Position numbers and translations under genes: made by a program | The notes under the pieces: generated by a model | The model's database searches: none | What the model saw: the letters and a program-made list of their open reading frames with translations, nothing else | Told to the model about the DNA's origin: nothing | Part shown: positions 36,114 to 46,038 of the stretch, in pieces | Layout: every line of letters begins with the position of its first letter | How positions within the stretch are numbered: the stretch's first letter is position 1 | Assembly (NCBI RefSeq): GCF_002953215.1 | Contig: NZ_CP026378.1 | Span: forward strand, 2,648,540 to 2,712,539 | Direction of reading: 5' to 3' | Origin: Mixta calida | GTDB lineage: Bacteria > Pseudomonadota > Gammaproteobacteria > Enterobacterales > Enterobacteriaceae | Length of the DNA: 64,000 nt

Positions 36114-36348
36114 TAACACTCCACAAAAATAAGCGGGCCAGGCCCGTTAATCACCCTGTTTTGCACTGATTATCGGCAGCGAACGCGTTTTCTGTATCCG
36201 TAACGCGAAAACTTTCTCCGGCGCCGCGTTATCCGCAATAAAGCCCCTGCTTTGCCTCTTTATTTGCGCCATTAGCCAGTCAGGGTGAGGCGTAATCTTT
36301 ATTGCATTCCCTGAGAAGGCCCTACTTACTGCTACATCGAGACTCTGT

Positions 36349-37218
36349 ATGAAAGGTATCGTACTCGCCGGCGGCACGGGCTCCCGGCTGCATCCGGTCA
36401 CCTGCGGCGTATCCAAACAGCTGCTGCCGGTGTATGACAAGCCGATGATTTACTATCCGCTCTCCGTGCTGATGCTGGCGGGCATTAGAGAGATTCTGGT
36501 GATCACCACGCCTGAAGATTTGCCGTCCTTTCAACGGCTGCTGGGTGACGGCAGCTCGTTCGGCATTCAGCTGCAGTTCGCCGTGCAGCCAAAGCCGGAA
36601 GGCCTGGCGCAGGCATTTATCATCGGCGAGGACTTTCTTGCCGGCGAAGGCTGCGCGCTGGTGCTGGGCGATAACATTTTCTTTGGTCAGAGCTTCGCCA
36701 AAAAGCTGGAAGACGTCAGCGCGCGCGACGGCGGCGCCACGATTTTCGGCTATCAGGTGATGGACCCGGAGCGCTTCGGCGTGGTGGAGTTCAATAAACA
36801 GTTCCAGGCGATCTCGCTGGAAGAGAAGCCGACGCAGCCTAAATCGAATTATGCGGTGACCGGCCTCTATTTTTATGATCAGCAGGTCTGCACGATGGCG
36901 AAGCAGGTTAAACCTTCCGCGCGCGGCGAACTGGAGATCACTACGCTGAACCAGATGTATCTGGAGGATGGGCTGCTGACGGTGGAGGTGCTGGGCCGCG
37001 GCTTCGCCTGGCTCGATACCGGCACGCACGACAGCCTGCTCGAAGCGTCGCACTTTATTCACACCATTGAGAAGCGCCAGGGTTTCAAAGTCGCCTGCCT
37101 GGAAGAGATCGCCTGGCGTAAAGGCTGGCTGAGCGGCGAGCAGCTGCGAGAACGGGCTCGCTACCTGAACAAAACGCAGTATGGCGCTTATCTCGATCAG
37201 CTGCTGGTGGAACCATGA
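36349..37218 (+). CDS. rmlA: RmlA, glucose-1-phosphate thymidylyltransferase
   Basis: First enzyme of dTDP-L-rhamnose synthesis: glucose-1-phosphate + dTTP to dTDP-glucose. Nucleotide-binding motif [16 protein letters not shown] with [18 protein letters not shown], metal-binding LGDNIFFGQ, and late [19 protein letters not shown] are intact. 289 residues, typical. Its end overlaps rmlC by four bases (ATGA). The pathway also needs rmlB, which is not in the window; a homologue elsewhere (for example rffG) must supply it. Confidence 0.96.
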   Translation: MKGIVLAGGTGSRLHPVTCGVSKQLLPVYDKPMIYYPLSVLMLAGIREILVITTPEDLPSFQRLLGDGSSFGIQLQFAVQPKPEGLAQAFIIGEDFLAGEGCALVLGDNIFFGQSFAKKLEDVSARDGGATIFGYQVMDPERFGVVEFNKQFQAISLEEKPTQPKSNYAVTGLYFYDQQVCTMAKQVKPSARGELEITTLNQMYLEDGLLTVEVLGRGFAWLDTGTHDSLLEASHFIHTIEKRQGFKVACLEEIAWRKGWLSGEQLRERARYLNKTQYGAYLDQLLVEP

Positions 37219-37763
37219 AGGTTATCGATACGCGGATTAGTGATGTAAAAATTATTCAGCCCACCGTCTATGGCGACGCGCGCGGATTTTTCCTGGAAAC
37301 CTTCGAAAAACGCCGCTACCAGCAGCTGCTGGGCATCGACGCGGAGTTTGTACAGGACAACTATTCACGCTCAGGCCGTCACGTACTGCGCGGGCTGCAT
37401 TTCCAGAGGACCCAGCCGCAGGGCAAGCTGGTGCGCGTGGCGCGCGGCGAAGTGTTTGACGTCGCGGTGGATATTCGCCCCGATTCGCCCACCTTCGGCC
37501 AGTGGACCGGCGCGATCTTATCGGAAGAGAATCAGACGCAGCTTTGGATCCCGCCCGGCCTGGCGCACGGTTTTGTCGTATTGTCCGAGAGCGCCGATTT
37601 CGAATATAAATGCACCGACTATTACAACCCGCAGGATGAAGCCTGCCTGTTGTGGAACGACCCTACAATAAATATCGAGTGGCCGGTAGCTGCCCCGCAG
37701 CTGTCAGATAAAGATAAAAAAGGATTACCTCTAACGGAGCTCATGCAATGCGCATATTGTTAA
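37215..37763 (+). CDS. rmlC: RmlC, dTDP-4-dehydrorhamnose 3,5-epimerase
   Basis: Third enzyme of the rhamnose pathway. A cupin-fold protein with the catalytic His in HVLRGLHFQ and the conserved [16 protein letters not shown] and [14 protein letters not shown] stretches. 182 residues, typical. It overlaps both neighbours: rmlA by four bases and rmlD by 16, so the three genes are translationally coupled. Confidence 0.95.
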   Translation: MKVIDTRISDVKIIQPTVYGDARGFFLETFEKRRYQQLLGIDAEFVQDNYSRSGRHVLRGLHFQRTQPQGKLVRVARGEVFDVAVDIRPDSPTFGQWTGAILSEENQTQLWIPPGLAHGFVVLSESADFEYKCTDYYNPQDEACLLWNDPTINIEWPVAAPQLSDKDKKGLPLTELMQCAYC

Positions 37764-38599
37764 CCGGCGCTTACGGCCAACTGGGTCGCTGCCTGCTGGA
37801 TCGTTTTCCCGCCGACTGGGTGATGCTCGCCTGCGGCTCAGCCGAGCTGGACATCACCGACCGCGCGGCGGTGGAGCGCATTGTGCGTCGCTTTCGTCCG
37901 CAGGTAATCATGAATGCCGCCGCCTATACGGCGGTCGATAAAGCGGAGATCGACCGCATCCGCGCCATGAAAATCAACGCGATTGGACCGGAGAACCTGG
38001 CGCGCGCGGCGCGTGAAGTGGGCGCGCAGCTGATCCATATCTCTACCGACTACGTTTTCGACGGCAGCAAACCGACGCCGTACATCGAGAGCGATCTCCC
38101 CTGCCCGATTAACTTTTACGGCCTGAGCAAATGGGAAGGCGAAAAGCGCGTGCAGGCGATTCTGCCGCAGGCGATCATCATCCGCACTTCCTGGGTATTC
38201 AGCGAGTACGGCAATAACTTCGTCAAAACCATGCTGCGCCTGGCGCAAACGCACGAGACGATCCGCGTGGTTAACGATCAGCGCGGCTGCCCGACCTATG
38301 CGGGCGATCTGGCGCAGGCGATGATTGCGCTGGCGGCAGAGCCTGAAGCGGCAGGCATCTATCACTACTGCGGCGATAAAGCGGTAAGCTGGTATGAGTT
38401 CGCGCAGGCGATTTTCAGCCTGCGCGGCAGCGCCCCCAGGCTGGTGCCAATCAGCAGCCGGGAATATATCACCACCGCGCCGCGTCCGGGCAACAGCGCA
38501 CTGCTCGCCTCCGCCGACAGGCAGCCACAGCGTAGCTCCAACTGGCTGAGCGCGTTGGGGATAGTCAGCAGCGATGATGATATGAGCTACGCCTGTTAA
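37748..38599 (+). CDS. rmlD: RmlD, dTDP-4-dehydrorhamnose reductase
   Basis: Final NAD(P)H-dependent step giving dTDP-L-rhamnose. Rossmann motif GAYGQLG at residues 7-13, STDYVFDGSKPTPY, and catalytic Tyr-x-x-x-Lys in NFYGLSKWEGEKR. 283 residues. It ends the rml operon before a bidirectional terminator. The order rmlA-rmlC-rmlD without rmlB differs from the usual rmlBDAC. Confidence 0.95.
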   Translation: MRILLTGAYGQLGRCLLDRFPADWVMLACGSAELDITDRAAVERIVRRFRPQVIMNAAAYTAVDKAEIDRIRAMKINAIGPENLARAAREVGAQLIHISTDYVFDGSKPTPYIESDLPCPINFYGLSKWEGEKRVQAILPQAIIIRTSWVFSEYGNNFVKTMLRLAQTHETIRVVNDQRGCPTYAGDLAQAMIALAAEPEAAGIYHYCGDKAVSWYEFAQAIFSLRGSAPRLVPISSREYITTAPRPGNSALLASADRQPQRSSNWLSALGIVSSDDDMSYAC

Positions 38600-38600
38600 T

Positions 38601-38633
38601 AAAAAAACCGCCTTCATTGTAAGGCGGTTTTTT
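38601..38633. terminator. Bidirectional terminator between rmlD and the glycosyltransferases
   Basis: AAAAAAACCGCCTT-CATTGT-AAGGCGGTTTTTT, symmetrical A and T tracts, serving the convergent rml and glycosyltransferase units. Confidence 0.9.
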
Positions 38634-38657
38634 CTGGCGCATTCAGTAAACGCGCGA

Positions 38658-41600
38658 CTAGCGGGACGGAATCGTTGCATCCAGCTGCGTCAGCCATTGC
38701 TGTACGGCAGCGGCGTCAAACAGTGAATGGGACAACACCTTCTCGCGCATCGCCAAACCACTTGCATAATTGGATGCCCTGTTTTCCAGCATTTTACGAA
38801 TTGAGTATTTCCACAGGGATTTTTTATTTTTCAACCGTATAACCGGCGCGTCAATATAATATGCCTTCACGTCGCTGCAAAGAACGTTACAGCCCGTCGC
38901 AGCCACGGCCAACAGCATATAAGAACCGGAAGCAAAGTCATTCCCATCCCCTACCGCCGGGAAAAGCGCCAGCTCCAGATCTAATGCGCAAAGCGTCTGA
39001 GGCAGTTTTTCCACGTTCACCTTACGGTGATACTCTTTCGCCACCGCTCTTATCGCCTGGGGAAATTCGCCATAGACGATAATATCCATCTCATCAGCCA
39101 GCTCTTTCACTACAGGCAAAAGGAATTTCCAGTCGTTCTCCTGAATATCGTTCAAAAACAGCCCTACCCGCGGTTTTTGCTGATTCGCCTTTCTGACTGT
39201 CGTCTCTGCAAACGAAGGATGCAAAGCGTCAGCAAGGTAAATAGCGTTATTTTCAAAACCTGGCGGAATAGCGTCCGCGTGTTTATTACGCAGGATAATT
39301 TTATTTAACAGCGGCGCCGCCTGTAAAAAATGCGCGTCCTGCATAATATTCAGCGTATCGGCGACAAAAAGTAGAAACGCGGCGTCAGGCAAGTAGTGGC
39401 GGAGAATTTCCAGCTCTTGATAACAGGCCAGGCAGGCATTATCCAGGATAACTACCTGCGGCTTTTCCCGCAAAATTGCGATGAGATCCAGCCGCGGCGT
39501 AAAGAGCGTCAGGTTGATCTCTCCTGCATGCTCAAGCATCCGCAGATTACAAATAAACTGCGCGGCAGCAGCTTTTTCCGGCCTGGCGAACAGGCAGGCC
39601 AGGCTGCGCGTCTGGCCTTTTTTCCGGCTATGCGTGACGCCAGCAATGATCTCTGCTTCAGTATGGCGATAGACATGCTCGGAAAGGCTAAGATGCGGAT
39701 GGTAAGCCGGATCGTCAGCGATAGCGTTTAACCAGCGTGCGTAAAGAATATGTCTGTCATGGTCAGAGACATGCAGCGATGACGGATTTTCCCGCTGAAT
39801 GCGCGCTACGGCAAACGGCGTCATAATATTTTTCAGCCCGGCGGCGCCCAGCTGTAGGCACAGATCGTTGATGGATTCCTGAAAAGCATCGAATGATTCA
39901 TCCACGCCGCCTAACGCGATCAGCCGCTCTCTTTTGATCATCAGCATTTCGCCTGAAAGCGTGCTGAAAGCATGAACCAGATTAAACCGGTGGCAATAGC
40001 CCTGCGCCCCAACCGGCTCATTAAATCCGACAGGAAAGGCGCTGTGGTGAAAGCCCATGATCATACCGGCTGAATAGATTTTTCCGCTGCTTTTGATCAG
40101 CTTGCCGGAGACGGCGCCGACATCCGACCGGAAGAGATGATCGATCAGCGTCCCAACCCAGTGCGGTTGTTCGAAACAGAGCTGCGGATCGAGCTTTAAC
40201 ATCACATCGCCTGTGGCGATCGCGACGGCTTGATTAAACAGGAAAGCATCCTTTTGCGGCTCCTGCGCGCTCAACACCCGAAACCGCGTCGGATCTAATT
40301 CGCTCAGCCCCTGAAACCAGGCTTCCAACACCGGCGAACGACAGCCGTTATTGATAATGATAAGTTCATAATCGTAATCCGGCACGGTTTGAATAAAGCT
40401 GGTGACGCACTGCTGCAACGCATCAAGGTCATCATCGGCAATAATGACGGCTGAAATTTTAGCCGTGACGTTACGATGATATTTGGCACGGTAGTAGGTG
40501 GAGTATTCAAGCCCAATCTCGGCGTGCTGATAACCCAGCCTGTTCAGCATCTTCTTCAAACGCGCTGCATCAGCATGATGATGCAAAACGATATTGCTCT
40601 TAACAACAAACAGCGGCTCAGGAAAATGCCGGATGGTTTCTGTCCGCCGGGTTTCAACCAGGCAGGCGATCAGCGCCAGATCGGGATTGCTAAAGGTCAG
40701 TTCCGCCTCATCCAACACCTGCTGTACAAAGGCGGTTTTATAGATCCAGTTACGCCCGCTTATCGCCGGGAGGCTGATAAACATATCCAGATCAAATGTC
40801 GGTAGCAGAGCGGCTTCGAGGCTTCCCGCTTTATCTTCAAAGAGCTTATCGCTATAAACCGCATAGCTCTGCTCACAGCCGGAGAGAAAGCGCATCAGCC
40901 AGGGATAGCTGTTCTGCGAAATTTTCTCTCCCGCCTGCATAAAAGTAAGCCATTCGGCATCCGCCCCGACCATCAGCTGACGCAGCTGCGCGTCGAAGCT
41001 GCGCTCCTCATCCAGTTGCAGGCAGCGCACGTCCTGGCGCGAGACGGGAACCGTCGCGATAACCGCAACGCGGATGAGCCGCTCGCCATACGGCTTCAGA
41101 GCGGCCAGCGACGTCAGCGTATCATCCAATTGAGCGGCGTTAAGCTCATTAGCGAGAATAATAAACAGCAGCGCTGCGCCGTCGCCGTGCGCCGGGTTGA
41201 TATCAGCCGGAGGCTGATGAATCAGGCGCGCGAAATCAAGGCGTTCGGCAGCCGAGACGCTCTCCAGCCGCTGTGCCGCCTGCTGCGTTTTGGCGAAGAA
41301 GACACCCAGCTGCTGATAGAATTTATCTTCATACTTTTGCAGCTGCTCTTTTACCTTATAAATATCCTGTCTGACGGCGTCGAGAGAAGCCTCATCGTCA
41401 GACCAGCTGACGCCGGCATTGCCCATATCCGCCAACGACGCCGTTGAAATCGCCAGTTTTTCATAGCCCGGCGCAACCATCGCCACGACCGGCGTGCCGC
41501 ACAGCGCCGCAAGGTTGCAGGTGCCGGACCATTCATAGGTGTACATCACCGACGCGCCTTTCAGGATCTCCGCCAGCTCATGGAGCGGCAGCGGTTTCTG

Positions 41601-42149
41601 CACGGAGATGATTTTTATATCGGCTGGCAGCCTGGAGAAATCGACGCAGGCTTCCGGCACGCGGTTGAGATAGAGAAGTTTGCTGGTCTTTTCCCGCCCG
41701 TCGTCGAAAAAGATGCTCATATCCGGCCCAACCAGCGTGAGAAAATCGGGGTTGGGTTCTTTGACGATCAGCTGCGAGCTGTACCAGAAAAAGAGATCGT
41801 CGACGCTCTCTTCCATCAGCGTACCGTTCAGCAAGCCTTCATGGTTGAGCATATAGCGCACGCAAACTTTCGCATTCAGCGGATTGCCGACGACGATCTC
41901 CGGGTAGACGGCGATAGCGACCTTATGGTTGACGGTATGCTCATGCATTTTTTCCATCGTCAGCACCGGCGTCTGCCAGTCCGGGTTGAACTTGCTGCAC
42001 CCGACCATCCAGGCTTCGCCACCTTGTAAATTAATGCGGTGACAAAGTTTATGTAAAACCTGAATGCCGCCTGAGGACTCGCGGTAATCGGGCGACATAA
42101 TATAGTAGGGATGGTTCAGCATGTTTTTCTCGTCAGTTGAATTATCCAC
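38658..42149 (-). CDS. Very large multidomain glycosyltransferase (GT2 core), probable flagellin glycosyltransferase
   Basis: An 1163-residue cytoplasmic protein. Residues 10-300 resemble a GT4-like fold (YYIMSPDYRESSGGIQVLHKLC; YEWSGTCNLAALCGTPVVAM, the donor-site signature). A GT2-like domain begins near 563 (ISAVIIADDDLDALQQCVTSF) with DVMLKLDPQL near 650 in place of the usual DxD. The C-terminal 300 residues form another GT-like domain. Size and setting match P. syringae Fgt proteins that glycosylate flagellin with rhamnose. The start is a GTG, 12 bases after the upstream gene. Sugar and acceptor are inferred. Confidence 0.78.
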   Translation of the reverse strand: MDNSTDEKNMLNHPYYIMSPDYRESSGGIQVLHKLCHRINLQGGEAWMVGCSKFNPDWQTPVLTMEKMHEHTVNHKVAIAVYPEIVVGNPLNAKVCVRYMLNHEGLLNGTLMEESVDDLFFWYSSQLIVKEPNPDFLTLVGPDMSIFFDDGREKTSKLLYLNRVPEACVDFSRLPADIKIISVQKPLPLHELAEILKGASVMYTYEWSGTCNLAALCGTPVVAMVAPGYEKLAISTASLADMGNAGVSWSDDEASLDAVRQDIYKVKEQLQKYEDKFYQQLGVFFAKTQQAAQRLESVSAAERLDFARLIHQPPADINPAHGDGAALLFIILANELNAAQLDDTLTSLAALKPYGERLIRVAVIATVPVSRQDVRCLQLDEERSFDAQLRQLMVGADAEWLTFMQAGEKISQNSYPWLMRFLSGCEQSYAVYSDKLFEDKAGSLEAALLPTFDLDMFISLPAISGRNWIYKTAFVQQVLDEAELTFSNPDLALIACLVETRRTETIRHFPEPLFVVKSNIVLHHHADAARLKKMLNRLGYQHAEIGLEYSTYYRAKYHRNVTAKISAVIIADDDLDALQQCVTSFIQTVPDYDYELIIINNGCRSPVLEAWFQGLSELDPTRFRVLSAQEPQKDAFLFNQAVAIATGDVMLKLDPQLCFEQPHWVGTLIDHLFRSDVGAVSGKLIKSSGKIYSAGMIMGFHHSAFPVGFNEPVGAQGYCHRFNLVHAFSTLSGEMLMIKRERLIALGGVDESFDAFQESINDLCLQLGAAGLKNIMTPFAVARIQRENPSSLHVSDHDRHILYARWLNAIADDPAYHPHLSLSEHVYRHTEAEIIAGVTHSRKKGQTRSLACLFARPEKAAAAQFICNLRMLEHAGEINLTLFTPRLDLIAILREKPQVVILDNACLACYQELEILRHYLPDAAFLLFVADTLNIMQDAHFLQAAPLLNKIILRNKHADAIPPGFENNAIYLADALHPSFAETTVRKANQQKPRVGLFLNDIQENDWKFLLPVVKELADEMDIIVYGEFPQAIRAVAKEYHRKVNVEKLPQTLCALDLELALFPAVGDGNDFASGSYMLLAVAATGCNVLCSDVKAYYIDAPVIRLKNKKSLWKYSIRKMLENRASNYASGLAMREKVLSHSLFDAAAVQQWLTQLDATIPSR

Positions 42150-42161
42150 GTTTTCAGCCCC

Positions 42162-45100
42162 TTACTTCGGCAGCCATGCTGAACGCCACTCATCGAGTCC
42201 GCTCTCTCTCAGATACCATTTTTGATGAATTTCATTACGCAGCAAATCCCCTCGTTTTTCTAGCCAGTTTTTTTCATTTATATGCTCCTGGATAGCAGAA
42301 ACCCAATCTTTAAATTTGTTACTAACAAGCGTAACAGGCAAGCCGCAGCGGTATGGTTCGATATCAGTAGCGATAATCGGCACTCCACAAGTCCCTATTT
42401 CAAGCAACCTTAAATTGCTTTTACACTCATTAAAAAAGTTAATTTCAAGCGGTACCAGCGCCAGATCTAAATTTAAACTAGCTAATTTTTCGGGATATAA
42501 ATCAAATGGAACACCCGGATGATACTCACAATGAACACCATCAGGCTTCATACCCATAAAAACCCATTCCACTTCATTTTGGAAGTGTTTAATAATGGGT
42601 TTTAAAATATCCAGGTCCCCTCGATGACTATTTCCACCAGCCCAGCCAACACGAATTTTTTTCCCTGTCAGCTTTTCGCTTTTTAGGTGCCCCCACTGAT
42701 GCTCAGCTAAACGGTTATGGGCAACTCGTATATCATCATGATATGAACTATAAGCTTCAGCTAATGTATTTGTTGATACAACAACCCAATCAACACTTTC
42801 CATTACACGCCTAAAGTTCTTAATCAGATTTTTAGGAAGTCTGCTTTTTAAGTCATTTTTAACAGGCAAGTTAATTAAAAAATCGTCATACTCTACGATT
42901 ATTTTAGCGGAACAGACTTTTCTGTACTCGCTAATTAATTCTGGAATAGCAGGACCTGTCACCAATTCCATTAAAATCACATCTGGCTGTAATTGTGCAA
43001 CTTCTAACGTTTCGGCAATACCATAGTTTAGACCACCCTCAATTTGTGAGTGTGCCTCGAGCGCTTTAAAAGGTTGTATTATCCTATGGTTTCCACAGCC
43101 AAACCAGTTGATATGGTTAGCTAATACAACAGGATATGGTCTTCCCGGCAATGCCGCCTGAGTCCGCGCAGTTCTTGGCGACAGCGTGAAAAGCTTCCCT
43201 GATTTAGACATATGAGGATGATAAGAACTATCAGAAAATAGCTTCTCTCCCCATAGGCTTTTTAGATTTTCAATATCTTCCTTGTCTGGACAAGCTTTTA
43301 CTTTAAATTTTTTGTCAAACAGGCGCGAACCCCCACCCATATGTTTTACACGTGCATATGGCGTCCATATATGGAGATATCCTTGCTGTGTTAACTTCAA
43401 AGCAAGATCGACATCTCCATAATAGAACTTAAATACATCGTCAGAAAATCCACCAACTTCATCAAAGACATTTTTACGGATCATAAGACATGAAGAGGAT
43501 AGCGCTGACACATTCCGAACATTATTCAAATAAAAGAGATAACCCGGTTCCGCACTATTATATCCATCAAAAACATTTTCAACGCCATCGTTAACGCCGA
43601 GTATAAATCCGCCGTGTTGGATTCGCCCGTCATAATACTCCAGACGGGGACCTACTAATCCTACTTCTGGACGCATAACCTGCTGTAACAAAACGTCCAG
43701 CCACTGAGATTGAATAATTTCTGTATCATTATCTAAAAAAAGCAAAATTTCGCCTTTAGCCTCACGAGATGCCTGATTAGCTATTAACGAAAAATTAAAT
43801 TCAGCATTCATACGTAACGCACTGATATTACTAAATATTCCCGCCTCTACTTTTTCCAGGAAAAATAGCATATCCTTGTCCACTGAACCATTGTCAGCAA
43901 TCACGATTTCATAATTAAGATATCGGGTATTTTGTAACAGGCTTTCAATACAACGATTCAGTAAAGTAAAATTATCCCTGGTAATTATAATTATAGATAC
44001 TAAAGGGTGGTAAGGGAGTATATACTCAATATTTTGGTTAAAATTTAAACTCCCTTCAGTAATATTCGCTTGTATGCCTATTCTTGACAAATGCTCACTT
44101 ACAACACGCTTATTTTCAGTAATAATGTGTTCGCTATTTAACCATGCATCCCACCCGATACACATTTTCGTTATGACTTCAGGCAACCTTCCCAATATGG
44201 CAGGCCCTTTAATTTCAATAAGTTTCCATGTAAGATCAAGTAAAGCCAGGTTCTGATACGTTGAGCCAGCCACTCTGACCGTCTTAGCTGCATTAACGTT
44301 TATCAATAGATTTCGGCCAATATAGGGATAACTTCTGAGCAAATCTACGTTACAGTCAGGCTTAAGGATTAAACTATCGTTTTTGCTTTCATTGATAGCC
44401 AGCTCATCAAAATAACATACTAAAACCTCTGGATGACGGATGCTATATTCGAATAACAGCAACAGGGCATTTGAATTAACCTCATCACCTGCTGTAATAA
44501 AAAGCAGCGAGTTATGGTTTGTTTCTTCAAAAATACTATTAATATCATTGTATAAATGAGCCTTTAAATTATACTCACTAAATACACTTGGTAGTATTTC
44601 TTTTTCAGAAAGAAAATACAGGGTGTCTGGCATTCCCACCATACACCTCAAACTTTTAATCGTTAATGCTAAACTTCCTTCATCAGTCGAGTCACAGATA
44701 ATAACTATGCCTATATTCGCTTGTTCCCTAAAAATACTTGCATATTCTAATAGCGACCGTTTTCTGGCTTCTGATATTTCTCTTTCTTTTAGCCAGTCTG
44801 TCAGGAGATAATCTTTTTCTTCATTCTCTGTCAATGACTTCGCATGTATGCTTAAAGCCAGCACTTGTTTGTTAGTAAACGATAGCTTACCTGTTCTGTC
44901 TGCTGGACAATTAATTTCTTCGACAGCCTTTTCAAAAGAGAAGGTCTTTTTTAAATTTTCTTTATTATTAAAAGTCCAAATCCTTGTCTCGGCTAACTCT
45001 TCAGCTATAACATTCCAGGCCAGCCTGGCATCGGCTACAGCAGTTAAATTATCACCCGAAAAGTGATGTCGCATGGATTCATGAAAATTAGAATCGTTGA

Positions 45101-45845
45101 TATATCCATGAAATTTATTTTCGTTAAATATAAAAACCGGTATCCCTAAAGTAAGCACTTTAGGAACCATAAATTCCTTACAAATAACAACATCATATGA
45201 ACAGATGTCTTCTGGGTAGATATTTTCAACCTCGGAAGTGTCTAACCAATTCAGAGATTTATTTTTATTTTTTAATTCGTCTAATAAATCTTCCATGACT
45301 GACGGAAAATTCGAACCAATATATAACACCTTCTCGATATCCCCTGTCTTTAATGCAGAGGGATATTCAAAGTATTGCTTGTTAGAACAAAATGGCAAGA
45401 CTTTGATTCTTGCTGAATCAATGCCTTTTTTTTCAAGGCTATGCTGACTTACCTCGGATAAAGCTATCGATATGCCCGGCGAGTCATTTTCAACGTCACA
45501 TCCATACGGAATATAAAGATCAGAATATTCATAAAAGTGTCTGAAATAAACATTTATGTCTTGATGGTGTTCATTGATATAAGTTGATAACTTCTCAGGG
45601 ATATATCCCCTGTATACCCAGAGAGCATCATACTTTTCTTTAAAATCTGTAAAATCTTGCGCTATAAAGGTGATATTGGCTGGATTTTTATTACTAATAA
45701 TATTTTTTATTGATGATTTGCATGTATGCGTATAGATATCAACGCCCCATCCTTTCTCAACATAATTATCAACGATGTCAATCACTTCACTGACAAACAT
45801 ATCGTATTCATTAAGTTTATCAATACTAATAAGAATGTTTTTCAT
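42162..45845 (-). CDS. Very large AT-rich multidomain glycosyltransferase (GT2 + GT4)
   Basis: A 1227-residue protein, first of a two-gene unit. The N-terminal domain (1-300) looks like a degenerate glycosyltransferase (DVVICKEFMVPKVLTLGIPVFIF). A clear GT2 domain starts near 613 (VSIIIITRDNFTLLNRCIESLLQNT; IADNGS) with DxD as FLDNDTEI near 703 and SSSCLMIRKNVFDEVGGFSDD. A GT4-type domain follows near 930-1227 (RVGWAGGNSHRGDLDILKP). Base composition is much richer in A+T than its neighbours, including the partner gene 12 bases downstream, which suggests separate acquisition. Confidence 0.8.
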   Translation of the reverse strand: MKNILISIDKLNEYDMFVSEVIDIVDNYVEKGWGVDIYTHTCKSSIKNIISNKNPANITFIAQDFTDFKEKYDALWVYRGYIPEKLSTYINEHHQDINVYFRHFYEYSDLYIPYGCDVENDSPGISIALSEVSQHSLEKKGIDSARIKVLPFCSNKQYFEYPSALKTGDIEKVLYIGSNFPSVMEDLLDELKNKNKSLNWLDTSEVENIYPEDICSYDVVICKEFMVPKVLTLGIPVFIFNENKFHGYINDSNFHESMRHHFSGDNLTAVADARLAWNVIAEELAETRIWTFNNKENLKKTFSFEKAVEEINCPADRTGKLSFTNKQVLALSIHAKSLTENEEKDYLLTDWLKEREISEARKRSLLEYASIFREQANIGIVIICDSTDEGSLALTIKSLRCMVGMPDTLYFLSEKEILPSVFSEYNLKAHLYNDINSIFEETNHNSLLFITAGDEVNSNALLLLFEYSIRHPEVLVCYFDELAINESKNDSLILKPDCNVDLLRSYPYIGRNLLINVNAAKTVRVAGSTYQNLALLDLTWKLIEIKGPAILGRLPEVITKMCIGWDAWLNSEHIITENKRVVSEHLSRIGIQANITEGSLNFNQNIEYILPYHPLVSIIIITRDNFTLLNRCIESLLQNTRYLNYEIVIADNGSVDKDMLFFLEKVEAGIFSNISALRMNAEFNFSLIANQASREAKGEILLFLDNDTEIIQSQWLDVLLQQVMRPEVGLVGPRLEYYDGRIQHGGFILGVNDGVENVFDGYNSAEPGYLFYLNNVRNVSALSSSCLMIRKNVFDEVGGFSDDVFKFYYGDVDLALKLTQQGYLHIWTPYARVKHMGGGSRLFDKKFKVKACPDKEDIENLKSLWGEKLFSDSSYHPHMSKSGKLFTLSPRTARTQAALPGRPYPVVLANHINWFGCGNHRIIQPFKALEAHSQIEGGLNYGIAETLEVAQLQPDVILMELVTGPAIPELISEYRKVCSAKIIVEYDDFLINLPVKNDLKSRLPKNLIKNFRRVMESVDWVVVSTNTLAEAYSSYHDDIRVAHNRLAEHQWGHLKSEKLTGKKIRVGWAGGNSHRGDLDILKPIIKHFQNEVEWVFMGMKPDGVHCEYHPGVPFDLYPEKLASLNLDLALVPLEINFFNECKSNLRLLEIGTCGVPIIATDIEPYRCGLPVTLVSNKFKDWVSAIQEHINEKNWLEKRGDLLRNEIHQKWYLRESGLDEWRSAWLPK

Positions 45846-45990
45846 AAATTAACCTTAAGATGGCATCATGAAAGGCACTGAATTTCTAGCGAACCACATG
45901 ATGGGGAAAGTACTATGCTGCTTATTATCTCTCTTAAAGCGATATGCTATCTCGAAATTAGCAGGCTAATCTCCTGCCTTTTCCGCCCAT

Positions 45991-46014
45991 AAAAAAAGGC
46001 ACCCGAAGGTGCCT
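45991..46014 (-). terminator. Terminator of the second flagellin gene
   Basis: On the minus strand AAGGCACC-TTC-GGGTGCCTT followed by TTTTT, 25 bases past the stop. Confidence 0.88.
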
Positions 46015-46038
46015 TGATAGCCATTGTGGCTAATACGA

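Noticed and set aside
36147..36440. 97-residue minus-strand frame overlapping the start of rmlA
   Set aside because: It lies antisense to the conserved RmlA nucleotide-binding motif and has no ribosome site.
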